Positions 1-7,613 of a DNA stretch of 57,900 bases are shown here, in pieces. This DNA comes from Corynebacterium sp. (GTDB lineage: Bacteria; Actinomycetota; Actinomycetes; Mycobacteriales; Mycobacteriaceae): contig NZ_JAUNUG010000015.1 of NCBI RefSeq assembly GCF_030538285.1, positions 1 to 57,900 on the forward strand. The letters are read 5' to 3'. The notes beneath the pieces were generated by a model. It made no database searches. It was not told where the DNA came from and worked only from the letters and a program-made list of their open reading frames with translations. Numbering within the stretch: the first letter of the stretch is position 1; the number at the start of each line of letters is the position of its first letter. The translations under genes and the position numbers were made by a program.

Positions 1-392
1 CGGCGAAGTGGTCGTTGCCGAAGTAGGACTGGGAGGCGCCGGCGGCGACGATGAGGGAGTCATACTCGAATTCGCGGGTGTACGCGCCGAGCGAGGTGGT
101 GACGATCTGCTTCTCCAGGTTGATGTCGGTCACCTCGCCCTTGACCACATTCGTGTTGTCCTGGCCCTTGAGGACCTGGCGGGTGGAGGGGGCGATCTCT
201 CCGGAGGAGAGGATGCCGGTGGCTACCTGATAGAGCAGGGGCTGGAAGAGGTGGTGGTTCGTGCGGTCGATGATGGTGATGTCGACGTTTGCGTTCTTCA
301 GGTCCTGAGCCGCAAACAGGCCGCCGAAACCGGAGCCGATGATGACCACGTGGTGGCGGCCGCCCTCAGGACGGAAAGGGGTGTTCGTCATG
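1..392 (-). CDS. ndh: Type II NADH dehydrogenase (NDH-2), 5' part only
   Basis: Membrane-associated flavoprotein that passes electrons from NADH to menaquinone without pumping protons. The reverse-strand reading frame starts with ATG at 392 and runs off the window edge, so about 130 N-terminal residues are visible. They begin MTNTPFRPEGGRHHVVIIGS and contain the dinucleotide-binding motif GSGFGGL near residues 19-25, followed by TIIDRTNHHLFQPLLYQVAT, which is typical of bacterial NDH-2. A GAGG Shine-Dalgarno lies about 10 nt upstream. A possible -10 (TACGAT on the minus strand) sits at 435-440. Another FAD/NAD-dependent oxidoreductase cannot be fully excluded without the C-terminus. Confidence 0.88.
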
Positions 393-520
393 AAAAAAGC
401 TTCCTCATCTTCTGTGCGAATTTCAACGGGGTCCATCGTATATCGTTCACCCCGCGAACTGCGACGTGACCGGTCGCGCCTGCCCTTAACTGTGGCCAGA
501 CAGCGTTAGGATGTCTCGTT

Positions 521-1795
521 GTGAGGTATCCCCATCTGGCGGCAATCGACGCCGTCGCGTGGCCCGGCGTGGCGCGAGTTCCTGCTGGGCGGCTCGTTGA
601 CCTGCGCGCACGGCTGGCGGAGGCGAGTTTCGCCCGCGCGTGCGGCAACGCCGGGCTGGAGTTGGATCCGGATGCCGAGCCTGATCTCGTCGTTGAACAC
701 GAGGCGTTGTTTTCCCGTCTGGCTGTGTCCGGTTGGTTGGGGTTGGCGGAGAGTTTCATGGCGGGGGAGTGGCGTTCAGACACGCTTGTCGACGTCCTCG
801 CCGCGCTGATTTCCACCGGCTACCGACCGCGCGTCTCCGTGCCCGAGTCGCCGGGTTATGGCGGCGGCGAGTTGCCCGCCGAGCTCGTTGCGCTGGGTTC
901 CGGCGACGGGTTGAGCGCCTTCGGCGGGGTTTTCGCCTCCGGGGTGCCCACCACCGTGCGCACCGCCGTCCCCAACCACGCGGCGGGCAAGGGCCCGGAC
1001 ACCCACTTCGTCGATCTGACCACTTTTTCCGCCCCGGCTGCCGTGGACCGAGAAGATCTCGGCGACGCCCAGACACGCACCGCCACCATGCTTCTCGACG
1101 CCGCCCGCGTCTCCGCCGGCACCCACCTCTTGGAATTCGCCTGTTCCGGCGGTGCCGTGGCGATCCAGGCAGCGCACCGGCGGGCTACCGTGGATACGCT
1201 CACCGCTGATCCGCAGCAGGCAACGGCCGTGGGGGAGCAGTTGCTGTTGGCCGGTGTGGAGCCCAACGTGCTGGTCTCCGTCGTCGATGGCCCGGTGCCG
1301 CGCGAGCACCGCGGTTCCTATGATGCGATCGTCTCGGTGGAGAAGCTCGAAGTGCTGGAAACCCGCGACCGCGTCCGATACCTGCAGATGCTCGACCGTT
1401 CGTTGAGCGTCGGGGGATACGCGGCGATGCAATCCGTGGTGGCCACCGACGCGCTGAGCGGCGCAGCCAAGCAGGCACTGCACGCGCTGCGCGCCTACAT
1501 CTGGCCCGGGTTGGAGCACATGAACATCGAGGAAGTCCACAAGATGGCGGACCGGGAGACCGGCCTGCGGATCGTCGGTCAAACCCATATCGGTGGCCAC
1601 CACGAGGTATCCCTCGCCATGCAACGCTCCCTGTTCGAGGGGCACTTGCGGGAAGCTGCGGCCGCCGGTTTCGACATTGCTTTCCGACGCCTGTGGCTCT
1701 ACCAATTTGCCCTGCGTGAGGCCCTGTTCCGCCTCGGCATGCTCGATACTGTCCAGTTCACCATGACGCACCGCAACCGGCGGGGGCGCCGATAA
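521..1795 (+). CDS. Cyclopropane-fatty-acyl-phospholipid synthase-like methyltransferase
   Basis: A 424-residue protein of the CFA synthase / mycolic-acid methyltransferase superfamily, which uses S-adenosylmethionine to modify unsaturated acyl chains in phospholipids. The N-terminal domain carries LAESFMAGEW (the usual 'GESYMDGWW' region, about residues 72-82). The SAM fold has LLEFACSGGAVAI at about 202-214, where the glycine-rich loop is poorer than usual. The C-terminus YQFALREALFRLGMLDTVQF matches the CFA-synthase tail. The GTG start at 521 is supported by a TAGGAT -10 at 507-512, eight bases upstream, meaning a leaderless mRNA. Because the SAM loop is atypical, substrate and even activity are uncertain. 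Confidence 0.78.
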   Translation: MRYPHLAAIDAVAWPGVARVPAGRLVDLRARLAEASFARACGNAGLELDPDAEPDLVVEHEALFSRLAVSGWLGLAESFMAGEWRSDTLVDVLAALISTGYRPRVSVPESPGYGGGELPAELVALGSGDGLSAFGGVFASGVPTTVRTAVPNHAAGKGPDTHFVDLTTFSAPAAVDREDLGDAQTRTATMLLDAARVSAGTHLLEFACSGGAVAIQAAHRRATVDTLTADPQQATAVGEQLLLAGVEPNVLVSVVDGPVPREHRGSYDAIVSVEKLEVLETRDRVRYLQMLDRSLSVGGYAAMQSVVATDALSGAAKQALHALRAYIWPGLEHMNIEEVHKMADRETGLRIVGQTHIGGHHEVSLAMQRSLFEGHLREAAAAGFDIAFRRLWLYQFALREALFRLGMLDTVQFTMTHRNRRGRR

Positions 1796-1804
1796 GCTGG
1801 CACC

Positions 1805-2344
1805 ATGGGGCTCATGACCACACGTGAACCCACCGGATACCTGTCCACCGGCCCCGTCTGGCCTGAGTTGATCATCACCCGCCGCATCGCGCACGTCATC
1901 GATGCGGTCTGGAACCAGATCACCGACCCCGAGCTTCTCGATACCTGGTACGGCACCTTCGCCGGCGATCCAGCCGGTGGGGAAGTCACGGTGACCACCC
2001 ACGAGGTCCCGGATGCGCCGGGTACCGCGCGCATCGACCACTGCGAAGCGCCCCACGCACTGGCCGTCACCTTGCAGAGCCCCGCCGGGGAGTGGGTGCT
2101 CAGCGTAACCCTGAGCGCCGAGGGTGATGACACTGATCTGGAGTTCCGCCAGCGCCTCGACGGCCTCGAGTACGCCGCCCGTGACCTGGGCCCCGGGTGG
2201 GAGTACTACCTGGACAAGCTCGTCATGTCCTTGGCAGGGGAGGACGTGGCGACGCTGCAGTGGGACGACTACCATCCGGTGCTCTGCGAGCATTATGACT
2301 GCGCGCACCCCGAAGAACCCGGCCAGATGCCCGAAGAGAACTAG
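1805..2344 (+). CDS. SRPBCC (AHSA1-like) domain protein
   Basis: A 179-residue START/SRPBCC-fold protein, the family that binds hydrophobic ligands or acts as an Hsp90-activator-like module. The pattern ITRRIAHVIDAVWNQITDPE ... LDTWYGTF, then VLSVTLSAEGDDTDLEFRQR and GPGWEYYLDKL, is characteristic. No specific ligand can be named. The start is ATG 1805: TAAGCT at 1793-1798 is a -10 six bases upstream, predicting a leaderless transcript even though the previous gene ends only nine bases before. The acidic C-terminus and stop codon lie inside the first copy of a 176-bp-period tandem duplication that continues downstream. Confidence 0.75.
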   Translation: MGLMTTREPTGYLSTGPVWPELIITRRIAHVIDAVWNQITDPELLDTWYGTFAGDPAGGEVTVTTHEVPDAPGTARIDHCEAPHALAVTLQSPAGEWVLSVTLSAEGDDTDLEFRQRLDGLEYAARDLGPGWEYYLDKLVMSLAGEDVATLQWDDYHPVLCEHYDCAHPEEPGQMPEEN

Positions 2345-2637
2345 CCACCTGATTCCCTCACATATCACCATTATTAACCTGGGGAAACGATCGGCGCTGG
2401 CCTTCGTTTGGTAAGAGAATCAGGCGGGCCTGGCCGTGGGCGGGGTTGAGATGGAAGGGTTCTGTGATCCGGTGCTATGCGCGTGCCCCAGAGTGCCCCG
2501 AGGAGCCCGAAGAGAACTTGCCACCTGATTCCCTGACATATCACCATTCCTGACCTGGGGAAACGATCGGCGCTGGCCTTCGTTTGGTAAGAGAATCAGG
2601 CGGGCCCGGCCGTGGGCGGATTTGAGCTAGAAGGGTT
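2330..2637. repeat. Imperfect tandem duplication, 176-bp period
   Basis: Bases 2330-2461 recur at 2506-2637 (132 bp each, offset exactly 176) with a handful of substitutions. The unit begins in the last codons of the SRPBCC gene (CCCGAAGAGAAC) and includes GGAAACGATCGGCGCTGGCC and TTTGGTAAGAGAATCAGGCG. In copy 2 the stop codon TAG has become TTG. A weaker match (ATCCGGTGCT at about 2276 and 2467) suggests that the original duplication reached further into the gene. Confidence 0.85.
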
Positions 2638-2743
2638 TGCCGTCGAGGTCGGGCATGCCGCAGGAGATGGGGCAGGTCCGGAGCGAAACCCCGACGTACC
2701 AGGCTGATGGCGTGGGCCCATCCTAGGGCAGTGCTGAAATGAC

Positions 2744-2757
2744 ATAATGTACATTAT
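2744..2757. promoter_or_regulatory. 14-bp perfect AT-rich palindrome
   Basis: ATAATGTACATTAT is a perfect dyad in a GC-rich background. It could be a dimeric-repressor operator or a recombinase core site. No promoter or gene is adjacent, so the role is unknown. Confidence 0.4.
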
Positions 2758-2817
2758 CGGCGCATTAGCCTCGTCGCCAAAGGTAGGAGACCGCGTCTTC
2801 CTGGGCCGATCCCTTAG

Positions 2818-2935
2818 GGCCTGTCCGGCCTTACGCAGACGCCGCCTGGCTTCTGCCAAACGTCAGACGCCTTATCGTTGCCCGGTCGCACCCACCTGGT
2901 GGATCCCATACGGCCCGTCTGGCGTTACGCAGACG
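2818..2935. repeat. Pair of 24-bp direct repeats with inverted ends
   Basis: 2818-2841 and 2912-2935 match at 21 of 24 positions and share TTACGCAGACG. The second copy is itself a dyad: CCGTCTG, 8 nt, CAGACGG at 2915-2936. Another CGTCAGACGCC lies between them (about 2861-2871). The spacing of inverted half-sites resembles a resolvase-type site, but no recombinase gene is nearby. Confidence 0.45.
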
Positions 2936-3016
2936 GAAGGTGCGAGAATCGCCACCGGACCCCGCTTCCCCATGTCCAGGAATACGCCCGATTAACGTCA
3001 CAGTGACGAAAAAGGG

Positions 3017-3190
3017 CTACTCTTGGTCCCGGTACCTGTATGCCATCCAGAGCTGCCAGATGGACACCAGGACCAAAATGCCGGCGATGATGCCGATAAA
3101 CCAGTAGCCCTGCCACGTGACGTAGAGGCCGAAGACGAGGATGACGATGAGACGAACCCAGATCATCGGGATCATGCGGGACGGGTTCAT
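3017..3190 (-). CDS. Small membrane protein (57 aa)
   Basis: ATG at 3190 (MNPSRMIPMIWVRLIVILVF) to TAG at 3017. The protein has two hydrophobic segments, about residues 9-23 and 28-45, with a charged tail ending YRYRDQE, so it is probably a two-pass membrane protein. It starts only 8 bp after the YceI stop codon, so the two are likely co-transcribed. No family is recognised. Confidence 0.62.
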   Translation of the reverse strand: MNPSRMIPMIWVRLIVILVFGLYVTWQGYWFIGIIAGILVLVSIWQLWMAYRYRDQE

Positions 3191-3198
3191 GGAGTGAC

Positions 3199-3903
3199 CT
3201 ACTTTCGCAGCATGATGCGGATGTTGAGCTCGCCGGTGTCGTCGATCTTGGCGGCGACGAACTCGGGCGACTCGACGCCGTATTCATTGCGGTTGATCTC
3301 GATGTCGCCGGAGACGATGACCTCGTCGCCGTCGCGGAGGATGTCGAACTCGTGGCTCAGCGGGCGGGTCTCGCCGCGGATCTCCATCTCCCCGGAAAGG
3401 GTCACCTTCCCGGGGGTGCCGTCGGCAGGGACGTGCGTGACGTCGGCGGGCTCGGTGATGGTGAAAATTGCCGTCGGGAACTCGTTGGTGTGGAAGATCT
3501 TGTTGCGGACATTGATGTCGCGGCGCTCGTTGTCGGTGGTGACATTGGTCATGTCCACGACGATCTCACCGGACTGCAGCGTGCCCTGCTCGATGGTCGC
3601 CCAGCCCTCCACGGATTGCGTGGAGCCGGAGGTCTGGCGACGATCAGAGGGCAGGATCTCGAAGAAGGTGAAGCCCACCGAGGTGGTGTTGGCATCGCCG
3701 CGCCGGTGCGCCACGTGCCACTCGCCGTTGATGTCGGTGCTGGCCGGGGCCGCGCCCTCCGCCTTGAGGCCCTCCGTCTTCACGCCGGGGCCCATCGCCA
3801 AGGCGAACAGCATCGGAACCACGGCGACCAGTGCCAGTACCACGATAAGGATCACGAAGATCGCGATGATGATCTTGCTGGCCGGCTTGCTCTGGGTGGT
3901 CAT
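3199..3903 (-). CDS. Membrane-anchored YceI family protein
   Basis: A 234-residue protein with one N-terminal membrane segment (IIIAIFVILIVVLALVAVVP, about 11-30) and a YceI lipocalin-like beta barrel outside the membrane. YceI features include NGEWHVAHRR, the strand with VTTDNERRDINVRNKIFHTN and TFEIxG-like repeats ending IDDTGELNIRIMLRK. The family binds polyisoprenoids or amphiphiles. The substrate is unknown here, though a quinone or polyprenol would suit corynebacteria. It is followed by the small membrane protein in one transcription unit. Confidence 0.85.
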   Translation of the reverse strand: MTTQSKPASKIIIAIFVILIVVLALVAVVPMLFALAMGPGVKTEGLKAEGAAPASTDINGEWHVAHRRGDANTTSVGFTFFEILPSDRRQTSGSTQSVEGWATIEQGTLQSGEIVVDMTNVTTDNERRDINVRNKIFHTNEFPTAIFTITEPADVTHVPADGTPGKVTLSGEMEIRGETRPLSHEFDILRDGDEVIVSGDIEINRNEYGVESPEFVAAKIDDTGELNIRIMLRK

Positions 3904-3911
3904 CGCCCTAA

Positions 3912-4247
3912 CTACCTCAACTTCTCAATCGTCCGTGCGAGTGCCACCAGTTCGGAGCACAGGACGCGGATCTCGTCCGGTTCGGCGCCTTCTGCTGATG
4001 CGGTGGCGACGTCTTCAGCCGCGCACCGCAACTCGAAAAGGGAGTCCCTCAACGCTGCGGCACGGTCCGGATGAATGATAACCGCTTCCGCCGGAATACT
4101 GGTACCCGAAACACTTTGACGTTGCTCATAGGCGCGCTGCTTGCACGAGCGGCTGCAGTACTTGCGCGGTCGGCCACGGCCGGTAACAACCAGCTCCTTG
4201 CCGCACCACGCGCATGAGATGACGGGATTGGGCGTGGATATCGTCAC
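3912..4247 (-). CDS. Small zinc-finger protein of unknown function
   Basis: Read from GTG 4247 the protein has 111 residues. Near the N-terminus CAWCGKELVVTGRGRPRKYC followed by SRSC gives a Cx2C...Cx3C zinc-ribbon-like cluster next to a basic stretch, suggesting nucleic-acid binding. The C-terminal part is helical and acidic (ALRDSLFELRCAAEDVATA). GGTGG lies a few bases before the GTG. A longer frame back to 4304 exists but its extra residues look non-coding. It is divergent from rbpA and ends 8 bp before the YceI gene. Confidence 0.68.
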   Translation of the reverse strand: MTISTPNPVISCAWCGKELVVTGRGRPRKYCSRSCKQRAYEQRQSVSGTSIPAEAVIIHPDRAAALRDSLFELRCAAEDVATASAEGAEPDEIRVLCSELVALARTIEKLR

Positions 4248-4280
4248 GTGACCACCATATCGGATGAACTCACCCCGCCC

Positions 4281-4309
4281 GGGAACAAACCCCCTCCCCC
4301 GCACGTTAT
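4281..4309 (+). promoter_or_regulatory. SigH/SigR-type promoter of rbpA
   Basis: GGGAACA at 4281-4287 and CGTTAT at 4304-4309 with a 16-bp spacer fit the actinobacterial SigH consensus (GGGAAT-N16-20-CGTTAA). TATACT overlapping at 4307-4312 could also serve as a housekeeping -10. Control of rbpA by a SigR/SigH-type oxidative-stress sigma factor is known in relatives; here it is inferred. Confidence 0.6.
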
Positions 4310-4356
4310 ACTGATACGTCTATTGGAACTGAGCCGAAGAAAAGGATGATGCCGCA

Positions 4357-4746
4357 ATGGCAGATCGCGTACTCCGCGGCAGCCGCATGGGTGCTGTCAG
4401 CTATGAAACTGACCGCGACCATGACCTTGCCCCGCGCCAGATGGTGAAGTACCGCACCGACAACGGTGAGATCTACGAGGTCCCGTTCGCCGACGATGCG
4501 GAAATCCCCGAGGAGTGGATGTGCAAGAACGGCCAGCTGGGCACCCTCATCGAGGGTGAGGGCGTCGAGTCCAAGCCCGTCAAACCGCCGCGCACCCACT
4601 GGGACATGCTGCTGGAGCGTCGATCACTGGAGGAGCTGGACGTCCTCTTGGAGGAGCGCATTGAGCTGCTGCGCAAGCGCCGTCGCTCCGCCGCCCGCCT
4701 GCTCAAGGAGCAGCAGGCCGCAGAAGCCGCCGAGAAGAACAGCTAG
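4357..4746 (+). CDS. rbpA: RNA polymerase-binding protein RbpA
   Basis: A 129-residue general transcription factor that binds RNA polymerase and group 1/2 sigma factors and stabilises the open complex; it also affects rifampicin tolerance in actinobacteria. The N-terminal tail MADRVLRGSRMGAVSYETDR, the core with YEVPFADDAEIPEEWMCKNG, and the sigma-interacting C-terminal helix (THWDMLLERRSLEELDVLLE) are all present. Only one Cys remains of the zinc-type cluster, as in many actinobacterial homologues. Preceded by a SigH-type promoter and followed by a strong terminator. Confidence 0.96.
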   Translation: MADRVLRGSRMGAVSYETDRDHDLAPRQMVKYRTDNGEIYEVPFADDAEIPEEWMCKNGQLGTLIEGEGVESKPVKPPRTHWDMLLERRSLEELDVLLEERIELLRKRRRSAARLLKEQQAAEAAEKNS

Positions 4747-4761
4747 ACGCCAGACGAAGAC

Positions 4762-4793
4762 CCCCCCGGTGCCACCTGGCACCGGGGGGTTTT
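4762..4793 (+). terminator. Rho-independent terminator after rbpA
   Basis: Perfect 12-bp stem CCCCCCGGTGCC / GGCACCGGGGGG with loop ACCT, followed by TTTT. It lies 12 bp from the end of the convergent ppm1 gene and may also stop that transcript, although the reverse side lacks a good T run. Confidence 0.92.
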
Positions 4794-4804
4794 CTGCAGG
4801 GTGA

Positions 4805-5611
4805 TCAGTCGCGCTGGCGGGAGCGCTTCCAGTGGCGGTACTCGTGGGTGACCATACGCTTGGAGATGGCCGCGGCGTCGGAAAGCTGCTCCAGGCGGTG
4901 GGCGAGACCCCACTTGGTCACCTCGAAGAGGGAGTCCTTGACGAAGCTGCCGTCCAGCTTCGACTCGCCGATCTCACGCTCGGTGAAGGTGATGGGTACT
5001 TCGCGGACGTCGAAACCGCCGGAGACGGCACGCCACGCCAGGTCCACCTGGAAGATGTAGCCGGCGTTGGAGAGTTCATCTAGGTCGAGGGACTCGAGGA
5101 CGTCGCGTCGATAAGCACGGTAACCCGCGGTCATATCAGTCAGTCCGGCGCCCAGCAGCAGGGAGATGTAGATGTTGCCGCCCTTGGACAGGATCCACCG
5201 CTTCTTCGGCCAGTTGATCACCTTGCCGCCCGGCACGTAGCGGGAGCCGATAACCAGGTCGGCGCCGGCGTCGACCTCATCGAGTAGCAGGTGCAGCTGC
5301 TCGGGTGCGTGGGAGCCGTCGGCGTCCATCTCGCACAGGACGGTGTACTCGCGCTCCAGGCCCCACTGGAAACCGGCGACATACGCGCCGCACAGGCCGC
5401 CCTTGCCCTCGCGGTGGAGAACGTGGATGTGAGTGTCATCGGCGGCGAGCTCATCGGCTTTGTCGCCGGTGCCGTCGGGGCTGTTGTCGTCGACGATGAG
5501 GATGTCGACCTCCGGGGTGGCAGAACGGACCCGGCCGACGATGAGCGGCAGGTTTTCCAGCTCGTTGTAGGTGGGGATGATCACCAGGGTCGCGTCACTG
5601 GGTTGAGTCAC
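4805..5611 (-). CDS. ppm1: Polyprenol monophosphomannose synthase
   Basis: A 268-residue soluble GT2 enzyme that moves mannose from GDP-mannose to polyprenyl phosphate, giving the lipid donor for lipomannan/LAM and protein O-mannosylation. Motifs: PTYNELENL (13-21), DDNSPDGTG (42-50), the metal-binding DADGSH, and GSRYVPGG. No membrane segments, as in the synthase half of mycobacterial Ppm1. Its GTG start overlaps the lnt stop (GTGA), so the two are translationally coupled. In M. tuberculosis the same two activities are fused in one protein; here they are separate, as in C. glutamicum. Confidence 0.93.
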   Translation of the reverse strand: MTQPSDATLVIIPTYNELENLPLIVGRVRSATPEVDILIVDDNSPDGTGDKADELAADDTHIHVLHREGKGGLCGAYVAGFQWGLEREYTVLCEMDADGSHAPEQLHLLLDEVDAGADLVIGSRYVPGGKVINWPKKRWILSKGGNIYISLLLGAGLTDMTAGYRAYRRDVLESLDLDELSNAGYIFQVDLAWRAVSGGFDVREVPITFTEREIGESKLDGSFVKDSLFEVTKWGLAHRLEQLSDAAAISKRMVTHEYRHWKRSRQRD

Positions 5612-7107
5612 GAAGGTCTCCTTGCTTGTGCGGTGTGCTGTCGCCGGCCGGTCACCAGCGCGGCGACGAAGAGCAGGCCACCGGCAATTATAAGGCCATA
5701 CTGGACGACATGGCCGAATCGGGCGGCGAACGTCACGGACTCGCGCAGCGGCAGGGACTCCACCAGCTTGGCGGGCTCGAAGATCCCGGTCTCCTGGCTG
5801 ACGGATCCATCCGGATGCACCATGGCGGACACCCCTGAGGTGGCGGCCACGACAACCGCGCGGTCCACCTCGATCGCACGCAGGCGGGACATGGCCAGCT
5901 GCTGGTAGGTCATGTCGGTGAATCCGAAGGTGGCGTTGTTGGTCGGGGTGGTGAGGATCTGCGCGCCATCGAGCACGGCGGTGCGCAGCGCCGGGTCGAA
6001 GGCCACCTCATAGCAGGTGGCGACACCGACGACGACATCGCGGATGCCCACCGTGAACTCCGGTGCACCCGGCTTGAAATCGCCGGCCTGGTCGACGTAC
6101 TCGGAGAAGTTGCGGAAGAAGTCCCGCATGGGCATGTACTCGCCGAAAGGCTGAAGGAAGTGCTTGTGGTGGTGGTCGCCGCGGCCGCTGTCCGGATCCA
6201 TGACGACCATTGTGTTGCGGTCGCCGACCTCATCGCGGGTGATGGTGCCTACCAGGATCGGGGTATCCACACTATCGACGGCGCGGGCGACCATCTCCCC
6301 CGCCTCCTCATCGGCGAAGGGGTTGACGTCGGAGGAGTTCTCCGGCCAGATGACCATGTCCAGCTCCTCCCCCGCCAGCTCCTCGGTGACCGCCACGTGG
6401 TTGGCCAGCACGGCACGACGCTGGGCATTGAAGTCCAGGCCCATGCGCGGCACATTGCCCTGCACGGCGGCGACCCGGACCTGGCCGGTGGTGGGTTCTT
6501 CCCGGTTGACCACTGTCAGGCCCGTCGCCACACCGGCGAGCAATGGCAGCACGACGGCCCCGAGGGCCACCCAGCGCACCTGCCGTACCGCCAGCCCGAC
6601 CAGCCCGACGCCGACGAGTACCGCCGCGAAGGACACCAGCGCCGGGCCTCCCCACACGGCGAGGTTCGCCAGCGGGCCGCCTATCTGCCCCCAGGCCAGA
6701 CGCACCCAGGCGAAACCGCCGAAGGGGAAGGAGCTGCGCGCCCACTCCACCAGCACGTAAATGAAGGGGAAGGCGAGGAAGCCGTAGCGCCAGCGGGCGA
6801 CTGCCACACCGCCGACACCCATGACCAGTGCGTAGAGGGCGCAGAAGACGGACAGGGCGATGTAGGGCATGCTGCCCACGAACTCCCCGATCCACGGCAG
6901 CATGAACAGGTACGCCACCAGCGCGTGGGTGAAGCCGATGAGCGCGCCCGACCACCACCCAGGCCCCTGCCCCCGCCAGGGCATAAGCGCGACATAAAGT
7001 CCGGCCATGCCCACCAGCGCAGCCCACCACCAGCCGAGGGGTTCATTAGAGGTGTAGGCGAGGAAACCGGTGGCCGCGGCAAGAAGCAGTCGCAGCAGGA
7101 AGATCAC
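5608..7107 (-). CDS. lnt: Apolipoprotein N-acyltransferase (Lnt / Ppm2)
   Basis: A 499-residue membrane enzyme that adds the third acyl chain to the N-terminal cysteine of lipoproteins. About six N-terminal membrane helices precede a periplasmic nitrilase-like domain with the Glu-Lys-Cys triad visible in [18 protein letters not shown] and [10 protein letters not shown], and a last membrane helix lies near the C-terminus. It overlaps fxsA by ATGA upstream and ppm1 by GTGA downstream, forming a tight fxsA-lnt-ppm1 operon. Confidence 0.93.
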   Translation of the reverse strand: MIFLLRLLLAAATGFLAYTSNEPLGWWWAALVGMAGLYVALMPWRGQGPGWWSGALIGFTHALVAYLFMLPWIGEFVGSMPYIALSVFCALYALVMGVGGVAVARWRYGFLAFPFIYVLVEWARSSFPFGGFAWVRLAWGQIGGPLANLAVWGGPALVSFAAVLVGVGLVGLAVRQVRWVALGAVVLPLLAGVATGLTVVNREEPTTGQVRVAAVQGNVPRMGLDFNAQRRAVLANHVAVTEELAGEELDMVIWPENSSDVNPFADEEAGEMVARAVDSVDTPILVGTITRDEVGDRNTMVVMDPDSGRGDHHHKHFLQPFGEYMPMRDFFRNFSEYVDQAGDFKPGAPEFTVGIRDVVVGVATCYEVAFDPALRTAVLDGAQILTTPTNNATFGFTDMTYQQLAMSRLRAIEVDRAVVVAATSGVSAMVHPDGSVSQETGIFEPAKLVESLPLRESVTFAARFGHVVQYGLIIAGGLLFVAALVTGRRQHTAQARRPS

Positions 7108-7604
7108 TTGAAGTCCTCCGGGCGTACGTCGCGGGACCAGTCCTCGATGTCCGTGTCGTCCGGTTCATCGATGACCTGGGACGGGTCGGAGAAGCTGCCG
7201 TAGGAGGTACCGGGGCGTCGAGAAGCAGTCGCCTCGTAGCTGCGCACGCCCAGATCCTCAATGGAGGCCATCATCTTCTTCGCGGCGACCCGCCGCGCAA
7301 TGGCGCGAGTCGGCGGGAAAATCAGCAGCAGTCCCAGGATCGAGGAGGCGATACCGGGCGTGCCCGCCAGGACGCCGCCCAAGGAGAGCAGGCCGTAGTC
7401 ACCGGCCAGGCGACCGGCGGAGATCTTCTGTCCGGCGGCGAGCTGGCCGACGCGGCGCATTTCGATCGGTGCAGCCACCACTCCGAGGGCCATGAGCCCG
7501 AACATGAGCAGCAGGGCCCAGCCCACACCGAGCCAGGAACCGAAAGCCCAGAAGACGAGGGCCTCGATGATGAGGATGGGAAGGACGGCAAGTAGAAACG
7601 GCAC
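7104..7604 (-). CDS. FxsA family membrane protein
   Basis: A 166-residue protein with four hydrophobic segments (LLAVLPILIIEALVFWAF, GWALLLMFGLMALGVVAA, the glycine-rich LAGTPGIASSILGLLLIFPP, and neighbours) and a polar C-terminus, matching FxsA/YtzA. In E. coli FxsA relieves F-plasmid exclusion of phage T7; its cellular role here is unknown. GTG 7604 has TAGGGT six bases upstream (leaderless). It is the first gene of the operon with lnt and ppm1. Codons near 7216-7226 (Ala-Ser-Arg-Arg) embed the window-wide motif GCTTCTCGACG. Confidence 0.85.
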   Translation of the reverse strand: MPFLLAVLPILIIEALVFWAFGSWLGVGWALLLMFGLMALGVVAAPIEMRRVGQLAAGQKISAGRLAGDYGLLSLGGVLAGTPGIASSILGLLLIFPPTRAIARRVAAKKMMASIEDLGVRSYEATASRRPGTSYGSFSDPSQVIDEPDDTDIEDWSRDVRPEDFK

Positions 7605-7613
7605 GAGCCCACC

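Larger units (their letters stand above)
2345..3016. other. 672-bp gap without a convincing gene
   Basis: No open frame here has corynebacterial codon usage. The gap holds the second copy of the tandem duplication (2506-2637), a 14-bp perfect palindrome (2744-2757) and two copies of a 24-mer with inverted ends (2818-2841 and 2912-2935). An 87-codon reverse frame at 2596-2859 is rich in Pro/Arg/Ser and looks like noise. The content is most like scar DNA from past recombination. Confidence 0.6.

Noticed and set aside
776-2371. 531-codon antisense frame over the methyltransferase and SRPBCC genes
   Set aside because: Crosses two well-supported genes; low-complexity shadow with no ribosome site or family resemblance.
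2596-2859. 87-codon reverse frame in the 2.3-3.0 kb gap
   Set aside because: Runs through the tandem repeat and palindrome, has Pro/Arg/Ser-rich content, and no plausible start region.
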